Assembly (NCBI GenBank): GCA_964494345.1
Contig: CAZBSI010000001.1
Location: 248,001-312,000, forward strand
Direction: 5' to 3'
Length of the DNA: 64,000 bases
DNA from: DTKD01 sp964494345
GTDB lineage: Bacteria; Armatimonadota; UBA5829
A program made the translations under genes and the position numbers. Every line of letters begins with the position of its first letter. Position 1 is the first letter of the stretch. This document shows, one piece after another, positions 33,406-41,475 of the stretch. The notes beneath the pieces are model-generated. The model made no database searches and was not told the origin of the DNA. It saw only the letters and a list, made by a program, of their open reading frames with translations.

Positions 33406-34124
33406 CCAATCACTTCCAGGGCCTCGCTCAATTCAATCGTGCCGGAGTAAAGAGCCGTGACTACGATCGCGGCTTCCACCCCAAAAGGCTCAATGGCTTT
33501 GATCTCCTGCAGATCAGCGATGCTGCTGATACCGCCGGAGACGATAACCGGTACGCCGGTCGCTTTGGCTATTCTCCTGACAGCCGAAGCATTGACGCCA
33601 CCGTGCATTCCTTTTCGTGTCACGTCCGTGAACACTATCCTCTGCGCGCCCAATTTCACCATTCTGCTGGCGAAATCCTCAGCACGCTCGTCAGTTCGCG
33701 CCTGCCAGTCTCTTACTGCCACGTAACCATTCAGGCTGCCAACGCTTAAAATGGTCTTATCGGCGATATTACCGAAGATGTCTTTTGCGAGGTTGGTATC
33801 GAGTGCAGCGGTTGTGCCGACCACAATACGGTCTACTCCGAGCGCGAGGACCTTTTTTGCGGTCTCTAATGAACGGATGCCGCCTCCCAAATCGACGGGT
33901 ATCTGCGCAGCGTCCATTATGCGTTTTACGGCTTCGAGGTTTTGGGGTTCTCCGGTGCGAGCGCCGTCGAGGTCGGCGAGATACAGCCTGCGTGCGCCTT
34001 CATTGGCCCACAATTTGGCCACTTTTGCAGGATCATGCGAGAAGCCGGCTTGCGCGGCGAAGGAACTGTGTGTGGGACACACGCATTCTCCGCGCACTAA
34101 GTCGATTCCCGGTATGATATCCAT
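33402..34124 (-). CDS. HisA-like TIM barrel lacking catalytic residues
   Basis: The 240-aa protein aligns end to end and almost without gaps with the true HisA encoded just upstream (34145-34864). It keeps Asp8, Thr166 and both phosphate-binding loops (DLGGGIRSLETA, VIVSGGISSI). However, Asp129, the general acid, is Gly (LSVGSLNGYVAV). Asp171, in the TDxxRDG motif, is Lys (TDVTRKG). The CVRL arginine is replaced (CVCPTHSS). It therefore probably does not perform the Amadori rearrangement of ProFAR. It may be a different isomerase, a partner subunit of HisA, or a regulator (inference). AAGGAGCAACA precedes its ATG, and 20 nt separate it from hisA, so co-transcription is expected. Confidence 0.85.
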   Translation of the reverse strand: MDIIPGIDLVRGECVCPTHSSFAAQAGFSHDPAKVAKLWANEGARRLYLADLDGARTGEPQNLEAVKRIMDAAQIPVDLGGGIRSLETAKKVLALGVDRIVVGTTAALDTNLAKDIFGNIADKTILSVGSLNGYVAVRDWQARTDERAEDFASRMVKLGAQRIVFTDVTRKGMHGGVNASAVRRIAKATGVPVIVSGGISSIADLQEIKAIEPFGVEAAIVVTALYSGTIELSEALEVIG

Positions 34125-34144
34125 TGTTGCTCCTTCTATCCTGC

Positions 34145-34864
34145 CTACGCAATCGCCATAGCGTCTGCTAAAGTCAAATCCCCCGTATAAAGAGCCTTGC
34201 CCACGATCACGCCTTCGATACCGGCAGATTCTATAGCTTTCAGCCTCTCGATGTCGCCGATGCTGCTCACACCACCGCTGGCAATGACAGGCATGTCCAC
34301 AGATTCGGCCATTTGCTTCATAGCGGGTATATTTACGCCTTTAAGCATACCATCGCGCGATATATCAGTATATATTATACGTTTTGCGCCCATATCCTGC
34401 ATTTTTAGTGCGAACTTGACAGCGGTCTCGCCAGTAATCTCCGTCCATCCCTTTACCGCGACACATCCGTCTTTTGCATCGACTCCCAGCACCGCTTTTT
34501 CGCCAAGATGCAGAAAAATAGATTCCGCCAAATCGAAGTCGAGAGCGGCAGAGGTACCTAATATTACCCGGTCTACTCCCAAGTCTATCATAAATTGTGC
34601 AATATCCAGCGTACGAATACCGCCGCCGAGTTGAACGGGGATGTTTACTGCACTGATGATGCGTCTAATAGTCTCGGTTTCCTGCGGAGCGCCGAAGCGC
34701 GAACCATTGAGGTCGACTAAGTGCAGACGCACGGCCCCCTCGTCGACCCATCTCCTGGCAGCATCGACCGGGTCATCCGAGAACACAGTAGACTGATCGA
34801 ACCTGCCCTGGACAAGCCTGACACACTTGCCGTCCATCATATCAATAGCGGGAATAATCTCCAA
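34145..34864 (-). CDS. hisA: ProFAR isomerase HisA
   Basis: Isomerises 5'-ProFAR to PRFAR, the fourth step of histidine synthesis. The 239-aa barrel has all key residues: Asp8 (EIIPAIDMMDG), CVRLVQG, Asp129 in LGVDAKDGCVAV, Thr166 and Asp171 in YTDISRDGML, and the phosphate loops (QLGGGIRTL, VIASGGVSSIGDI). The TTG at 34864 is preferred. GGAGG lies 6 nt before it, and the product then begins exactly at the usual HisA start; the frame is open to 34885. Upstream, the expected hisB-hisH-hisA continuity is broken by a two-gene insertion on the other strand. Confidence 0.92.
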   Translation of the reverse strand: MEIIPAIDMMDGKCVRLVQGRFDQSTVFSDDPVDAARRWVDEGAVRLHLVDLNGSRFGAPQETETIRRIISAVNIPVQLGGGIRTLDIAQFMIDLGVDRVILGTSAALDFDLAESIFLHLGEKAVLGVDAKDGCVAVKGWTEITGETAVKFALKMQDMGAKRIIYTDISRDGMLKGVNIPAMKQMAESVDMPVIASGGVSSIGDIERLKAIESAGIEGVIVGKALYTGDLTLADAMAIA

Positions 34865-34973
34865 CAACTTCCTCCAGCCGAACAATACATAGTATACCAG
34901 AGGAAGCGGAGAGTGGGAAGGTGGATTTGGAGATCATCCGCTTGTCTCAATGATATTAAGAAGGTGCCATGCG

Positions 34974-34991
34974 GATACTTAGTGAAGTATC
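34974..34991. promoter_or_regulatory. Perfect palindrome upstream of the DUF6978/DUF1828 pair
   Basis: GATACTT-AGTG-AAGTATC, 7-bp arms with a 4-nt centre, 47 nt upstream of the ATG at 35038 and inside the divergent region with hisA. A repressor-type operator is the simplest reading. Confidence 0.5.
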
Positions 34992-35037
34992 ATTTCAAGT
35001 GTTAGGCCAGTGTACTAGACCATAAGAGGGTAATATA

Positions 35038-35487
35038 ATGGCAAACCTTGTTCTTACTCAAGAAGAAGCTGATACGCTGATTGCAATGAAAAAAAGTAGA
35101 ATCGACGACCGGAAGTGGGACTACCCTGGGCTTGGCGGGAGTATTTGTATTCAGCTAACGTCGCTTGATAAACGAGAGAAATTTATCCTTGATGTGAGTC
35201 GCAGTGGCAGAATTGCATTGAAAGGCAAATATCAAAATCGCGCTCGTCAATCCGTGATTTTAGTCAGGTACGATTTCGGCGTCGGGCCGCATCGTAATCC
35301 GGATGATTCCGAAATCGACTGCCCACACATTCACATATACCGCGAAGGATTTGGCGATAAATGGGCTTATCCCATTCCTGAGGATGTGTTTACTGACTTA
35401 GCTGATCCGTGGCAAGCGCTTACCGATTTTATGAGATACTGCAATATTATTGAGCCTCCAAATATTGAGAAGGTGTTATTTAAATGA
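35038..35487 (+). CDS. DUF6978-like protein
   Basis: 149-aa soluble protein of unknown function. The N-terminal helix (LVLTQEEADTLIAMKKSRID) is followed by beta-strand-rich sequence. A conserved-looking polar block (DDSEIDCPHIHIYREGFGDKWAYPIP) and a last helix (DLADPWQALTDFMRYCNI) come next. This pattern matches DUF6978 proteins, which commonly sit beside DUF1828/DUF1829 genes in accessory regions. GAGGG 8 nt before the ATG gives the start. It overlaps the next gene by 4 nt (ATGA), so the pair acts as a unit. A palindrome at 34974-34991 may control it. Confidence 0.7.
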   Translation: MANLVLTQEEADTLIAMKKSRIDDRKWDYPGLGGSICIQLTSLDKREKFILDVSRSGRIALKGKYQNRARQSVILVRYDFGVGPHRNPDDSEIDCPHIHIYREGFGDKWAYPIPEDVFTDLADPWQALTDFMRYCNIIEPPNIEKVLFK

Positions 35488-36251
35488 TAGACGAGATTCA
35501 GGAATTGCTTGATGATTACTTGAAGTGGCTCAAAGACAAGACTCGACTGCGTCAGATAGAGGATTGCGTCGAGATCACAACTCCCTACTTGGATCGACAT
35601 AATGATTATTTTCAAATATATGTCAAAAAAGAAAATGGCGGCTATATTCTCAATGATGACGGCTATGTCATCGACGACTTGGAGACTTCCGGTTGTAAAT
35701 TAGATTCACCTAAGCGGCAGGAATTGCTTCAGACAATCTTAAATGGATATGGCGTTAAGTTGAGTGATGACGGCGTGCTTCAGGTGAGAGCTTCGAGTGA
35801 GAATTTCGCTTTGCGAAAACATAATCTGGCGCAAGCTATGCTATCAGTTAATGACATGTTTTATCTCGCTCAGCCAACTGTTTTAAGCCTCTTTTTTGAG
35901 GATGTTGTCGCCTGGCTTGATATGCAAGAGATACGTTATATGCCGAAAATAAAATTCACCGGCAAATCTGGTTTCGACCACCTGTTTGATTTTGGCATAC
36001 CAAAGTCCAGGACCCAGCCGGAGCGTCTTTTAAAAGTCATAACACACCCAAGCCGAGATGCCGTACAGACGGTTTCTTTTTCGTGGTTGGATACAAGAGA
36101 AGTACGCCCAGCCGATTCGCGATTCTACGTAATCTTAAACGACACTGAACAGAATGTGCAACCGACCGTGGTCGAGGCGCTGCAAAATTACGAGGCCGTA
36201 CCAGTTCCTTGGAGCGGACGCGAAGAAGTCCTACAGGAGCTGGCAGCATAA
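35484..36251 (+). CDS. DUF1828-DUF1829 protein
   Basis: 255-aa protein with N-terminal DUF1828 (about 1-100: YLKWLKDKTRLRQIEDCVEI, DYFQIYVKKENGGYILNDDG) and C-terminal DUF1829 (about 130-250: GKSGFDHLFDFGIPKSRTQP, RFYVILNDTE). Function is unproven; the domain pair is patchily distributed and linked to mobile or defence-type loci, with a partner resembling the upstream gene. The codons look more AT-rich than those of the flanking his genes, in keeping with acquisition. It sits on the plus strand between minus-strand hisA and hisB and ends 17 nt from the hisB stop. Confidence 0.75.
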   Translation: MIDEIQELLDDYLKWLKDKTRLRQIEDCVEITTPYLDRHNDYFQIYVKKENGGYILNDDGYVIDDLETSGCKLDSPKRQELLQTILNGYGVKLSDDGVLQVRASSENFALRKHNLAQAMLSVNDMFYLAQPTVLSLFFEDVVAWLDMQEIRYMPKIKFTGKSGFDHLFDFGIPKSRTQPERLLKVITHPSRDAVQTVSFSWLDTREVRPADSRFYVILNDTEQNVQPTVVEALQNYEAVPVPWSGREEVLQELAA

Positions 36252-36267
36252 GCAGCTCAGCACCCCA

Positions 36268-36855
36268 TCACAACGTCCCCTTAGTCGACGGAATCCCCTT
36301 GACTTTCGGGTCGAATGAAACAGCCACCCGCAGGGCTTTGGCAAATGATTTGAATGCGGCTTCGATTATATGATGCGCATTGGTTCCGTCGAGTTGGCGG
36401 ATATGCGCGTTAATGCCGGCGTTTGCACATACTGATTTGAAGAACTCTTCGGTAAGCTCCGAGTCGAACGCGCCGACCATCGGTTTGGAGACCTCAAGGC
36501 CGTAGAACAGACCGCCTCTGCCGCTTATGTCCAGAGCAGTCATCACCAGCGCCTCGTCCATAGGGACCACTGATGACCCATATCGCACGATTCCGGCCTT
36601 GTCGCCAATCGCATCGGCGATGCAATTTCCTATCGCTATCCCGACGTCCTCCACAGTATGATGCGCGTCCACGTCGAGGTCGCCTACGCAATTCACGCGA
36701 AGATCGAGCAGGCCGTGCTTTGCGAGATGCGTCAGCATATGATCGAAGAAACCCACCCCGGTGCTGATATCGCTCTGTCCGGCGCCGTCCAGATTCAGTT
36801 CAATTTTGATCCTGGTCTCGTTCGTATTTCTCTCAATGCTAGCAGTTCTGGCCAT
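36268..36855 (-). CDS. hisB: Imidazoleglycerol-phosphate dehydratase
   Basis: Dehydrates imidazoleglycerol phosphate in histidine synthesis; monofunctional, without a fused phosphatase. The 195-aa product has GVGFFDHMLTHLAKHGL, DLDVDAHHTVEDVGI (manganese-binding His pair) and TNAHHIIEAAFKSFAKALR (second metal site), all intact. GGAG lies 9 nt before the ATG at 36855; a GTG at 36867 is in frame. It follows hisD by 18 nt. Confidence 0.95.
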   Translation of the reverse strand: MARTASIERNTNETRIKIELNLDGAGQSDISTGVGFFDHMLTHLAKHGLLDLRVNCVGDLDVDAHHTVEDVGIAIGNCIADAIGDKAGIVRYGSSVVPMDEALVMTALDISGRGGLFYGLEVSKPMVGAFDSELTEEFFKSVCANAGINAHIRQLDGTNAHHIIEAAFKSFAKALRVAVSFDPKVKGIPSTKGTL

Positions 36856-36873
36856 ATCCGTCTCCACAATAAT

Positions 36874-38157
36874 TTATTTGTCCAGGCGAATCCTGATCGT
36901 ATTAGCGTGCGCGTCGAAGCCCTCAGCATCGGCGATTTCAGTCACCACAGGGGCGATTTTACGCAGCGCACCTTTAGTATAAGCGAGCAATCCGGACTTC
37001 TTAATAAAGTCATCCACGCCGAGAGGTGAGCTAAACCGCGCCGTGCCAGATGTCGGCAGCGTGTGGTTTGGTCCGGCCGCGAAGTCACACAGTGGAACAG
37101 GGGTATAGTGACCAAGCATAATCATCCCGGCGTTTTTGATCTTACGAACAACCTCCCAGGGGTCGGCCATCGCGATCTCCAAATGTTCCGGTGCGAATAT
37201 ATTCGCCAAATCGATGCACTCATCGATATTTCTCGCTATGACTATGACGCCGTAACCCTCCAGCGACTCTTTAATATAATCCTTACGAAGCGCAGCCTCG
37301 GTCTGCTTCTGAACCTCACGCAGCACCGCGTCCGCAAGTTGTCTGCTTGTCGTAATCATCGCACACGGCGAGTGCGGGCCGTGCTCGGCCTGAGATAAAA
37401 TGTCCGCTGCTACATAGTCAGGGTTCGCGGAGTCATCAGCAAGCACCAATATCTCACTTGGCCCAGCAATCTGGTCTATCCCAACATATCCGAACAACTG
37501 CCGCTTGGCCTCTGTGACATACTGATTACCCGGCCCTACGATCTTATCGACTTTAGGCACACTATCCGTTCCGAATGCCATCGCAGCCGCTGCCTGTGCG
37601 CCGCCTACCTTAAATATATCCGTAACCCCGCACTCTTTTGCCGCCACAAGCATCGGCCCGGATGCGCTGCCGTCCTTTTGGGCGGGGCAGCACATAACCA
37701 AAGTGCCGACCCCGGCCACAACTCCCGGCACTGCCGTCATCAATACTGTGCTCGGATACGGAGCCAGCCCACCCGGAGCATAGAACCCCACTTTTTCAAG
37801 CGGCCGCACGATTTGGCCATAGGTGAAATCCTCGGCCATATCGATCCACGAGTTTTGCAACTGCTTTCGGTGAAACCGCTCGATATTTCCCTTTGCCGTG
37901 CGAATCGCGTCCAATAACTCCGGTTTTATACTGTGATAAGCGGCTGCGAACTCATCTTCCGTGACTCGAATGCTCTGAAGTTCAGGGGAATCGTACTTGC
38001 GTCCCATCTCCAGCAGCGCATCATCCCCTCGCTCGCGAACATCGGTTATAATTTCACGAACAGTATTCTGAAGCGCCGGATCAGGCCCTTGCGCCTCCGT
38101 CGTCAACGCGGATACTATATCTGATGCCGAATCTCGGCCGGTTTCGAAGATCTTCAT
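36874..38157 (-). CDS. hisD: Histidinol dehydrogenase
   Basis: Zinc enzyme that oxidises histidinol to histidine with two NAD+. The 427-aa product shows GFYAPGGLAPYPSTVLM, TDIFKVGGAQAAAAMAFGTD, IVGPGNQYVTEAKR, DQIAGPSEILVLADDSANPD, the SQAEHGPHSPCAM metal region, and NHTLPTSGTARFSSPLG near the C terminus. Length and motifs are complete. It is the first gene of the minus-strand his cluster and diverges from the dCMP deaminase gene at 38235. Confidence 0.96.
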   Translation of the reverse strand: MKIFETGRDSASDIVSALTTEAQGPDPALQNTVREIITDVRERGDDALLEMGRKYDSPELQSIRVTEDEFAAAYHSIKPELLDAIRTAKGNIERFHRKQLQNSWIDMAEDFTYGQIVRPLEKVGFYAPGGLAPYPSTVLMTAVPGVVAGVGTLVMCCPAQKDGSASGPMLVAAKECGVTDIFKVGGAQAAAAMAFGTDSVPKVDKIVGPGNQYVTEAKRQLFGYVGIDQIAGPSEILVLADDSANPDYVAADILSQAEHGPHSPCAMITTSRQLADAVLREVQKQTEAALRKDYIKESLEGYGVIVIARNIDECIDLANIFAPEHLEIAMADPWEVVRKIKNAGMIMLGHYTPVPLCDFAAGPNHTLPTSGTARFSSPLGVDDFIKKSGLLAYTKGALRKIAPVVTEIADAEGFDAHANTIRIRLDK

Positions 38158-38219
38158 GATTGCTCTCCAGTCGTCGAAAGAATTATAACAGAGCCTGCTC
38201 CAATATTCTACAGCTTCTA

Positions 38220-38228
38220 TGCTACAAT
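38220..38228 (+). promoter_or_regulatory. Extended -10, leaderless promoter of the dCMP deaminase gene
   Basis: TGCTACAAT: -10 at 38223-38228 with TGn extension, and only 6 nt to the ATG at 38235. No Shine-Dalgarno is present. Confidence 0.5.
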
Positions 38229-38234
38229 ATTAGC

Positions 38235-38678
38235 ATGCAACACAGACCATCGTTTGATGAAATCTATATGGAAGTAGTCGACGTGATCTCCAAGCGCGCC
38301 ACTTGCCTTCGACGCAGAGTCGGCGCCGTTATCACCATCGACCGTCGCATACTTTCTCACGGCTATAACGGGGTGCCACCGGGGCACGTGCATTGCATCG
38401 ACACGGGCCAATGCCTGAAGGATCTGGCCGGTACCGAGGAGTATAAAATTTGCGTACACGCCGAACAAAACGCAATATGCCAGTGCGCCAAGCGGGGTTT
38501 GGCTGTCGAAGGAGCGACGATTTACGTGAACGCCGACGTCTGTATCACCTGCGCAAAGCTGATGGTTTCCACTGGGATAGTGCGCTGTGTGGTCCGACGG
38601 GACAATAAGGGCAATAACGACGGCATCGATCTGTTGCGCAAATCCGGGGTAGAAGTAGTCGAGTGGCCAAATGGCTGA
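38235..38678 (+). CDS. dCMP/deoxycytidylate deaminase (ComEB-like)
   Basis: Zinc enzyme expected to deaminate dCMP to dUMP, the thymidylate synthase substrate. The 147-aa product has the allosteric-type N-terminal region (CLRRRVGAVITIDRRILSHG, GYNGVPPGHVHC). It also has the zinc ligands in CVHAEQNAI and CITCAKLM; the usual Pro before the first Cys is Val. The ATG at 38235 gives a product that begins where dCMP deaminases begin (HRPSFDEIYMEVV), and an extended -10 box directly upstream suggests a leaderless mRNA. It overlaps the HAD gene by 8 nt and starts a four-gene run with a thymidylate-synthase-like fusion at its end. Confidence 0.9.
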   Translation: MQHRPSFDEIYMEVVDVISKRATCLRRRVGAVITIDRRILSHGYNGVPPGHVHCIDTGQCLKDLAGTEEYKICVHAEQNAICQCAKRGLAVEGATIYVNADVCITCAKLMVSTGIVRCVVRRDNKGNNDGIDLLRKSGVEVVEWPNG

Positions 38679-39348
38679 GATTAAGGCGGCGATATTTGAC
38701 ATAGGCGCTACCCTTGTCACCGGTCCGCCGGTTGCGCCAAACAAAGTCATCGCACGATTTCTGAAACACACCACGCCGGCTGAGATAGCGTCGGTTATAA
38801 TGACCAGGGAACTACGCTGCGCGGACGGGGTGTGTTGCGCCATCGAGTCCGAGTTTGGCAAAATTAATGATGACGCAAAATCGGAGATCGAGCAGCTTTG
38901 GGAATCGCAGTGCTGCGCTGCAAGAGAGATAGAAGGGGCTATTGATACCGTTCTCGCACTAAAAAAGCGAGGCTTGAAAATAGGCCTGCTCTCCGATATT
39001 TGGGACCCTTATTATCAAAGCGTCGAAAAAGCGCTGCCAGAGGTGGTCGCCGCTGCTGACGCCATAGTACTAAGCTATAAGACCGGGTCGAGAAAGCCAA
39101 ACAAAGAAAACTTTCAAATCACACTGGACGAACTGGGAATTGCGTCGCACGAGGCTGTCATGATCGGAGATACGTATTCTCACGACATACAGCCCGCCCT
39201 TGAGCTTGGGATGCAGGCTGTGTGGGTGCTTGCGAGGCCCGAAAGGGAGATCGACGCCATACTTGATATACTAAACGACAAATCCCCTGCGCCGACACAT
39301 ACAGTGTATGATATAAAGGAAGTCGCCGGGTTGGATTTGTGGGCATAA
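38671..39348 (+). CDS. HAD-superfamily hydrolase
   Basis: 225-aa HAD phosphatase. Motif I is AAIFDIGATLV (nucleophile Asp present; the general acid at +2 is Gly). Motif II lies in KIGLLSDIWD, motif III in YKTGSRKPNKENF, and motif IV in AVMIGDTYSHDI. An all-alpha cap separates motifs I and II. The Gly at +2 is unusual for a classical phosphatase and may slow or alter catalysis. It overlaps the deaminase gene by 8 nt and precedes the ParB-like gene by 11 nt, suggesting a role on a nucleotide made in this cluster (inference). Confidence 0.82.
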   Translation: MAEIKAAIFDIGATLVTGPPVAPNKVIARFLKHTTPAEIASVIMTRELRCADGVCCAIESEFGKINDDAKSEIEQLWESQCCAAREIEGAIDTVLALKKRGLKIGLLSDIWDPYYQSVEKALPEVVAAADAIVLSYKTGSRKPNKENFQITLDELGIASHEAVMIGDTYSHDIQPALELGMQAVWVLARPEREIDAILDILNDKSPAPTHTVYDIKEVAGLDLWA

Positions 39349-39359
39349 TTGGAGGATCA

Positions 39360-39974
39360 ATGGACATTGTAAAAGTGCAGCAGCACAGCGTTGAGGAATT
39401 GATTGATAATATGCGACGGGTGGCGATGCTTACCAAGCCCGACGCATTTCCATATAAGGCTGCTCAGGTCGAATTGAGGTCACTTCCTACGGATGATATA
39501 GCCCCTGCGCAGCGATATGTGCTGACACAGGAACTTTTAAAGGTTAGAAACCTGCGCTGGGCCTTGCGCGAACACGGCATCGATTTGTTCGAATTAAACG
39601 GCTACGTCTCGATATGGCTCAATGGATACGACGAGCCTATCGACGTGCTGCCTCCGGTCATCGAGCAATCCCCTGAAGCGGACGGAAGCGTAGTGAGTAT
39701 ATTAAACGACGGTATGCACAGAGTCTATCTAGCGCGAATGGAGCGATGCCCGATTCAGGTAGTCTACGTCGAAGGTGTCCCACAGCAGTTTCCATACTAT
39801 GCCTTCCCGCTTGTAAACGGCTGGCACGATGTCGAAATAGTATCCGAACTGCCGGAAGGGTACATAAAGAAGTGGCACCGCATTAAGGACTACAAGAGTC
39901 TGTATCGCAACTTCAACAGCGGCTTCACTAACGTTGGCGGGCCGAGGGGCAATTTTACAAATGCAGGAAAATGA
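39360..39974 (+). CDS. ParB/Srx-fold-like protein of unknown function
   Basis: 204-aa protein. A helical N-terminal half (VEELIDNMRRVAMLTKPDAF) leads into DEPIDVLPPVIEQSPEADGS and ILNDGMHRVYLARMERCPIQ. The GMHRxYLA segment matches the GxHRxxAA nucleotide-binding signature of the ParB/sulfiredoxin fold. A basic, aromatic C terminus follows (YIKKWHRIKDYKSLYRNFNS). The catalytic role is unknown; related folds bind or hydrolyse CTP or ATP. GGAGGATCA before the ATG at 39360 sets the start. Its last 14 nt overlap the MtrA-thymidylate-synthase gene, implying the two products act together. Confidence 0.65.
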   Translation: MDIVKVQQHSVEELIDNMRRVAMLTKPDAFPYKAAQVELRSLPTDDIAPAQRYVLTQELLKVRNLRWALREHGIDLFELNGYVSIWLNGYDEPIDVLPPVIEQSPEADGSVVSILNDGMHRVYLARMERCPIQVVYVEGVPQQFPYYAFPLVNGWHDVEIVSELPEGYIKKWHRIKDYKSLYRNFNSGFTNVGGPRGNFTNAGK

Positions 39975-41415
39975 TCCGCTGGAGTTTATTCCGCTGCATT
40001 TTGCCGATAAAGTTCGGGTTATAAATCCGAAAGCCCGGCTTGGGATAATTACGCTATGGAGCCGTATAGATTTCGTCGAATCGCAGCTTGCTGAACTCGG
40101 AGTTGACCTTGGTCCTGCTAGGTCTAAAATCGCTGTGATAGGCAACCTGTACGGCAACGGCATCCCGCACCTGCTCAGAAATCTGCTGTATAACCCGCAG
40201 ATACGCGACCTGGTGGTCTGCGGGGCCAACAGGTCTTGTTCTTATGAGGAGCTAAAGGCGTTTTTTGAACAGGGTATCGAGAAGACCACCAGCCTTGGCG
40301 AGACCGTTACCCGTATCAAAGGCACTTCCAGAATCATTGATGATTTAATATCACCGGAACTGTTTGCCGAAGCCCCTCGAATCGAATGGGTAGGGGACCT
40401 GAAAGCCCAGGCCGCCGTTCAAAATCTCGCTAATTTCATAAACAGCTACGAGCCATCCATCCCTGCCACTACCGAGAGAATCGAGATAGAACTGCCGGAG
40501 GTCACTGTTAAGTATTATCCCTCTGAGCCTCGTGGGTGTGCTATCGTCGCCGATTCTCCGTTGGCGGGCTGGCGTGAGTTGGTTTTCAGGCTTCATCGCT
40601 TCGGCCATCTGGTTCACTTGCGCAAAGGGGACAGGCAAGAACTGCAAAACGTCAAAGTTGTTGTAAAACAGCCCATCGACGACGAATCCGAGTTGCAGAA
40701 GTTCGGCTTTTTGCTTGAGAGCCTGCGACAGTATCAGCACGATATGCTGGTAGGCCCTCTGCCGGATGATCAGAACTACACCTACGGCAATCGCATCAAA
40801 GAATATTTCGGTTTCGATGCGCTGCAGAAGTTTGCCGACCGCTTAAAAGACAACCCCCAGGACCGCGACTGCTATTTCTCTTTGTGGGAAAACAGAAGTG
40901 ACATTGACGCCGATGACTCACCCTGCCTGGTGACGCTGTTCTTCAGAGTTTACGACGAGACTCTCACCCTTACAGCCTGCTATCGCACGCATAACGCCCT
41001 CGACGCCTGGCTGAAAAACGTCTACGGGCTGATCGAAGCACAGAGGATCGTCTCTGAAAAAGTCGGCATCCCTGTGGGGCCGCTGACTGTTATCAGCCAT
41101 TCCATCAGCATCGACCCTTCCAAATACGACCTCGCCGAGCGTGTTGCCAAAGCAAAGCCGTTTTCCGTGGATATGGACCCCAACGGCCAGTTTATGTTTT
41201 CAGTCGACCACGAGTCTGGAGAGATAATCGCACAGCACTTCAACGATGACGGCTTTTTGCTGCACGAATATCGGTCAGCCAAACCTGAACGCATTCAGCA
41301 CGAAATAGCCCGCGACTGCGCCGTATCTGACCTGAATCACGCCATATACATCGGCCGCCAACTGGCCAAAGCCGAAAACTGCCTGAAAACCGGCGAGGAT
41401 TACGAAGAGTCCTGA
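39961..41415 (+). CDS. Fusion of MtrA-like (DUF4346-type) domain and thymidylate-synthase domain
   Basis: 484-aa two-domain protein. Residues about 15-180 resemble MtrA, the corrinoid subunit of methanogen methyltransferase: ARLGIITLWSRIDFVESQLA, HLLRNLLYNPQIRDLVVCGA. Residues about 215-470 show the thymidylate synthase fold. SPCLVTLFFRV holds the nucleophile Cys322, ACYRTHNALDAWLKNVYGLI corresponds to the phosphate-Arg and Asn region, and PVGPLTVISHSISI to the His/Tyr strand. Thymidylate synthases methylate or hydroxymethylate dUMP or dCMP using a folate. An MtrA-like domain suggests a methyl group or pterin carrier other than ordinary folate cycling (inference). The neighbours (dCMP deaminase, HAD phosphatase, ParB-like protein) support a pyrimidine pathway. 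GAGGGG precedes the ATG at 39961. Confidence 0.8.
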   Translation: MQENDPLEFIPLHFADKVRVINPKARLGIITLWSRIDFVESQLAELGVDLGPARSKIAVIGNLYGNGIPHLLRNLLYNPQIRDLVVCGANRSCSYEELKAFFEQGIEKTTSLGETVTRIKGTSRIIDDLISPELFAEAPRIEWVGDLKAQAAVQNLANFINSYEPSIPATTERIEIELPEVTVKYYPSEPRGCAIVADSPLAGWRELVFRLHRFGHLVHLRKGDRQELQNVKVVVKQPIDDESELQKFGFLLESLRQYQHDMLVGPLPDDQNYTYGNRIKEYFGFDALQKFADRLKDNPQDRDCYFSLWENRSDIDADDSPCLVTLFFRVYDETLTLTACYRTHNALDAWLKNVYGLIEAQRIVSEKVGIPVGPLTVISHSISIDPSKYDLAERVAKAKPFSVDMDPNGQFMFSVDHESGEIIAQHFNDDGFLLHEYRSAKPERIQHEIARDCAVSDLNHAIYIGRQLAKAENCLKTGEDYEES

Positions 41416-41475
41416 CCTTTTCACTGCTTGCCAAGCACGGCCGATTATCTTACACTTAACCCACGGAGGTGTGGG

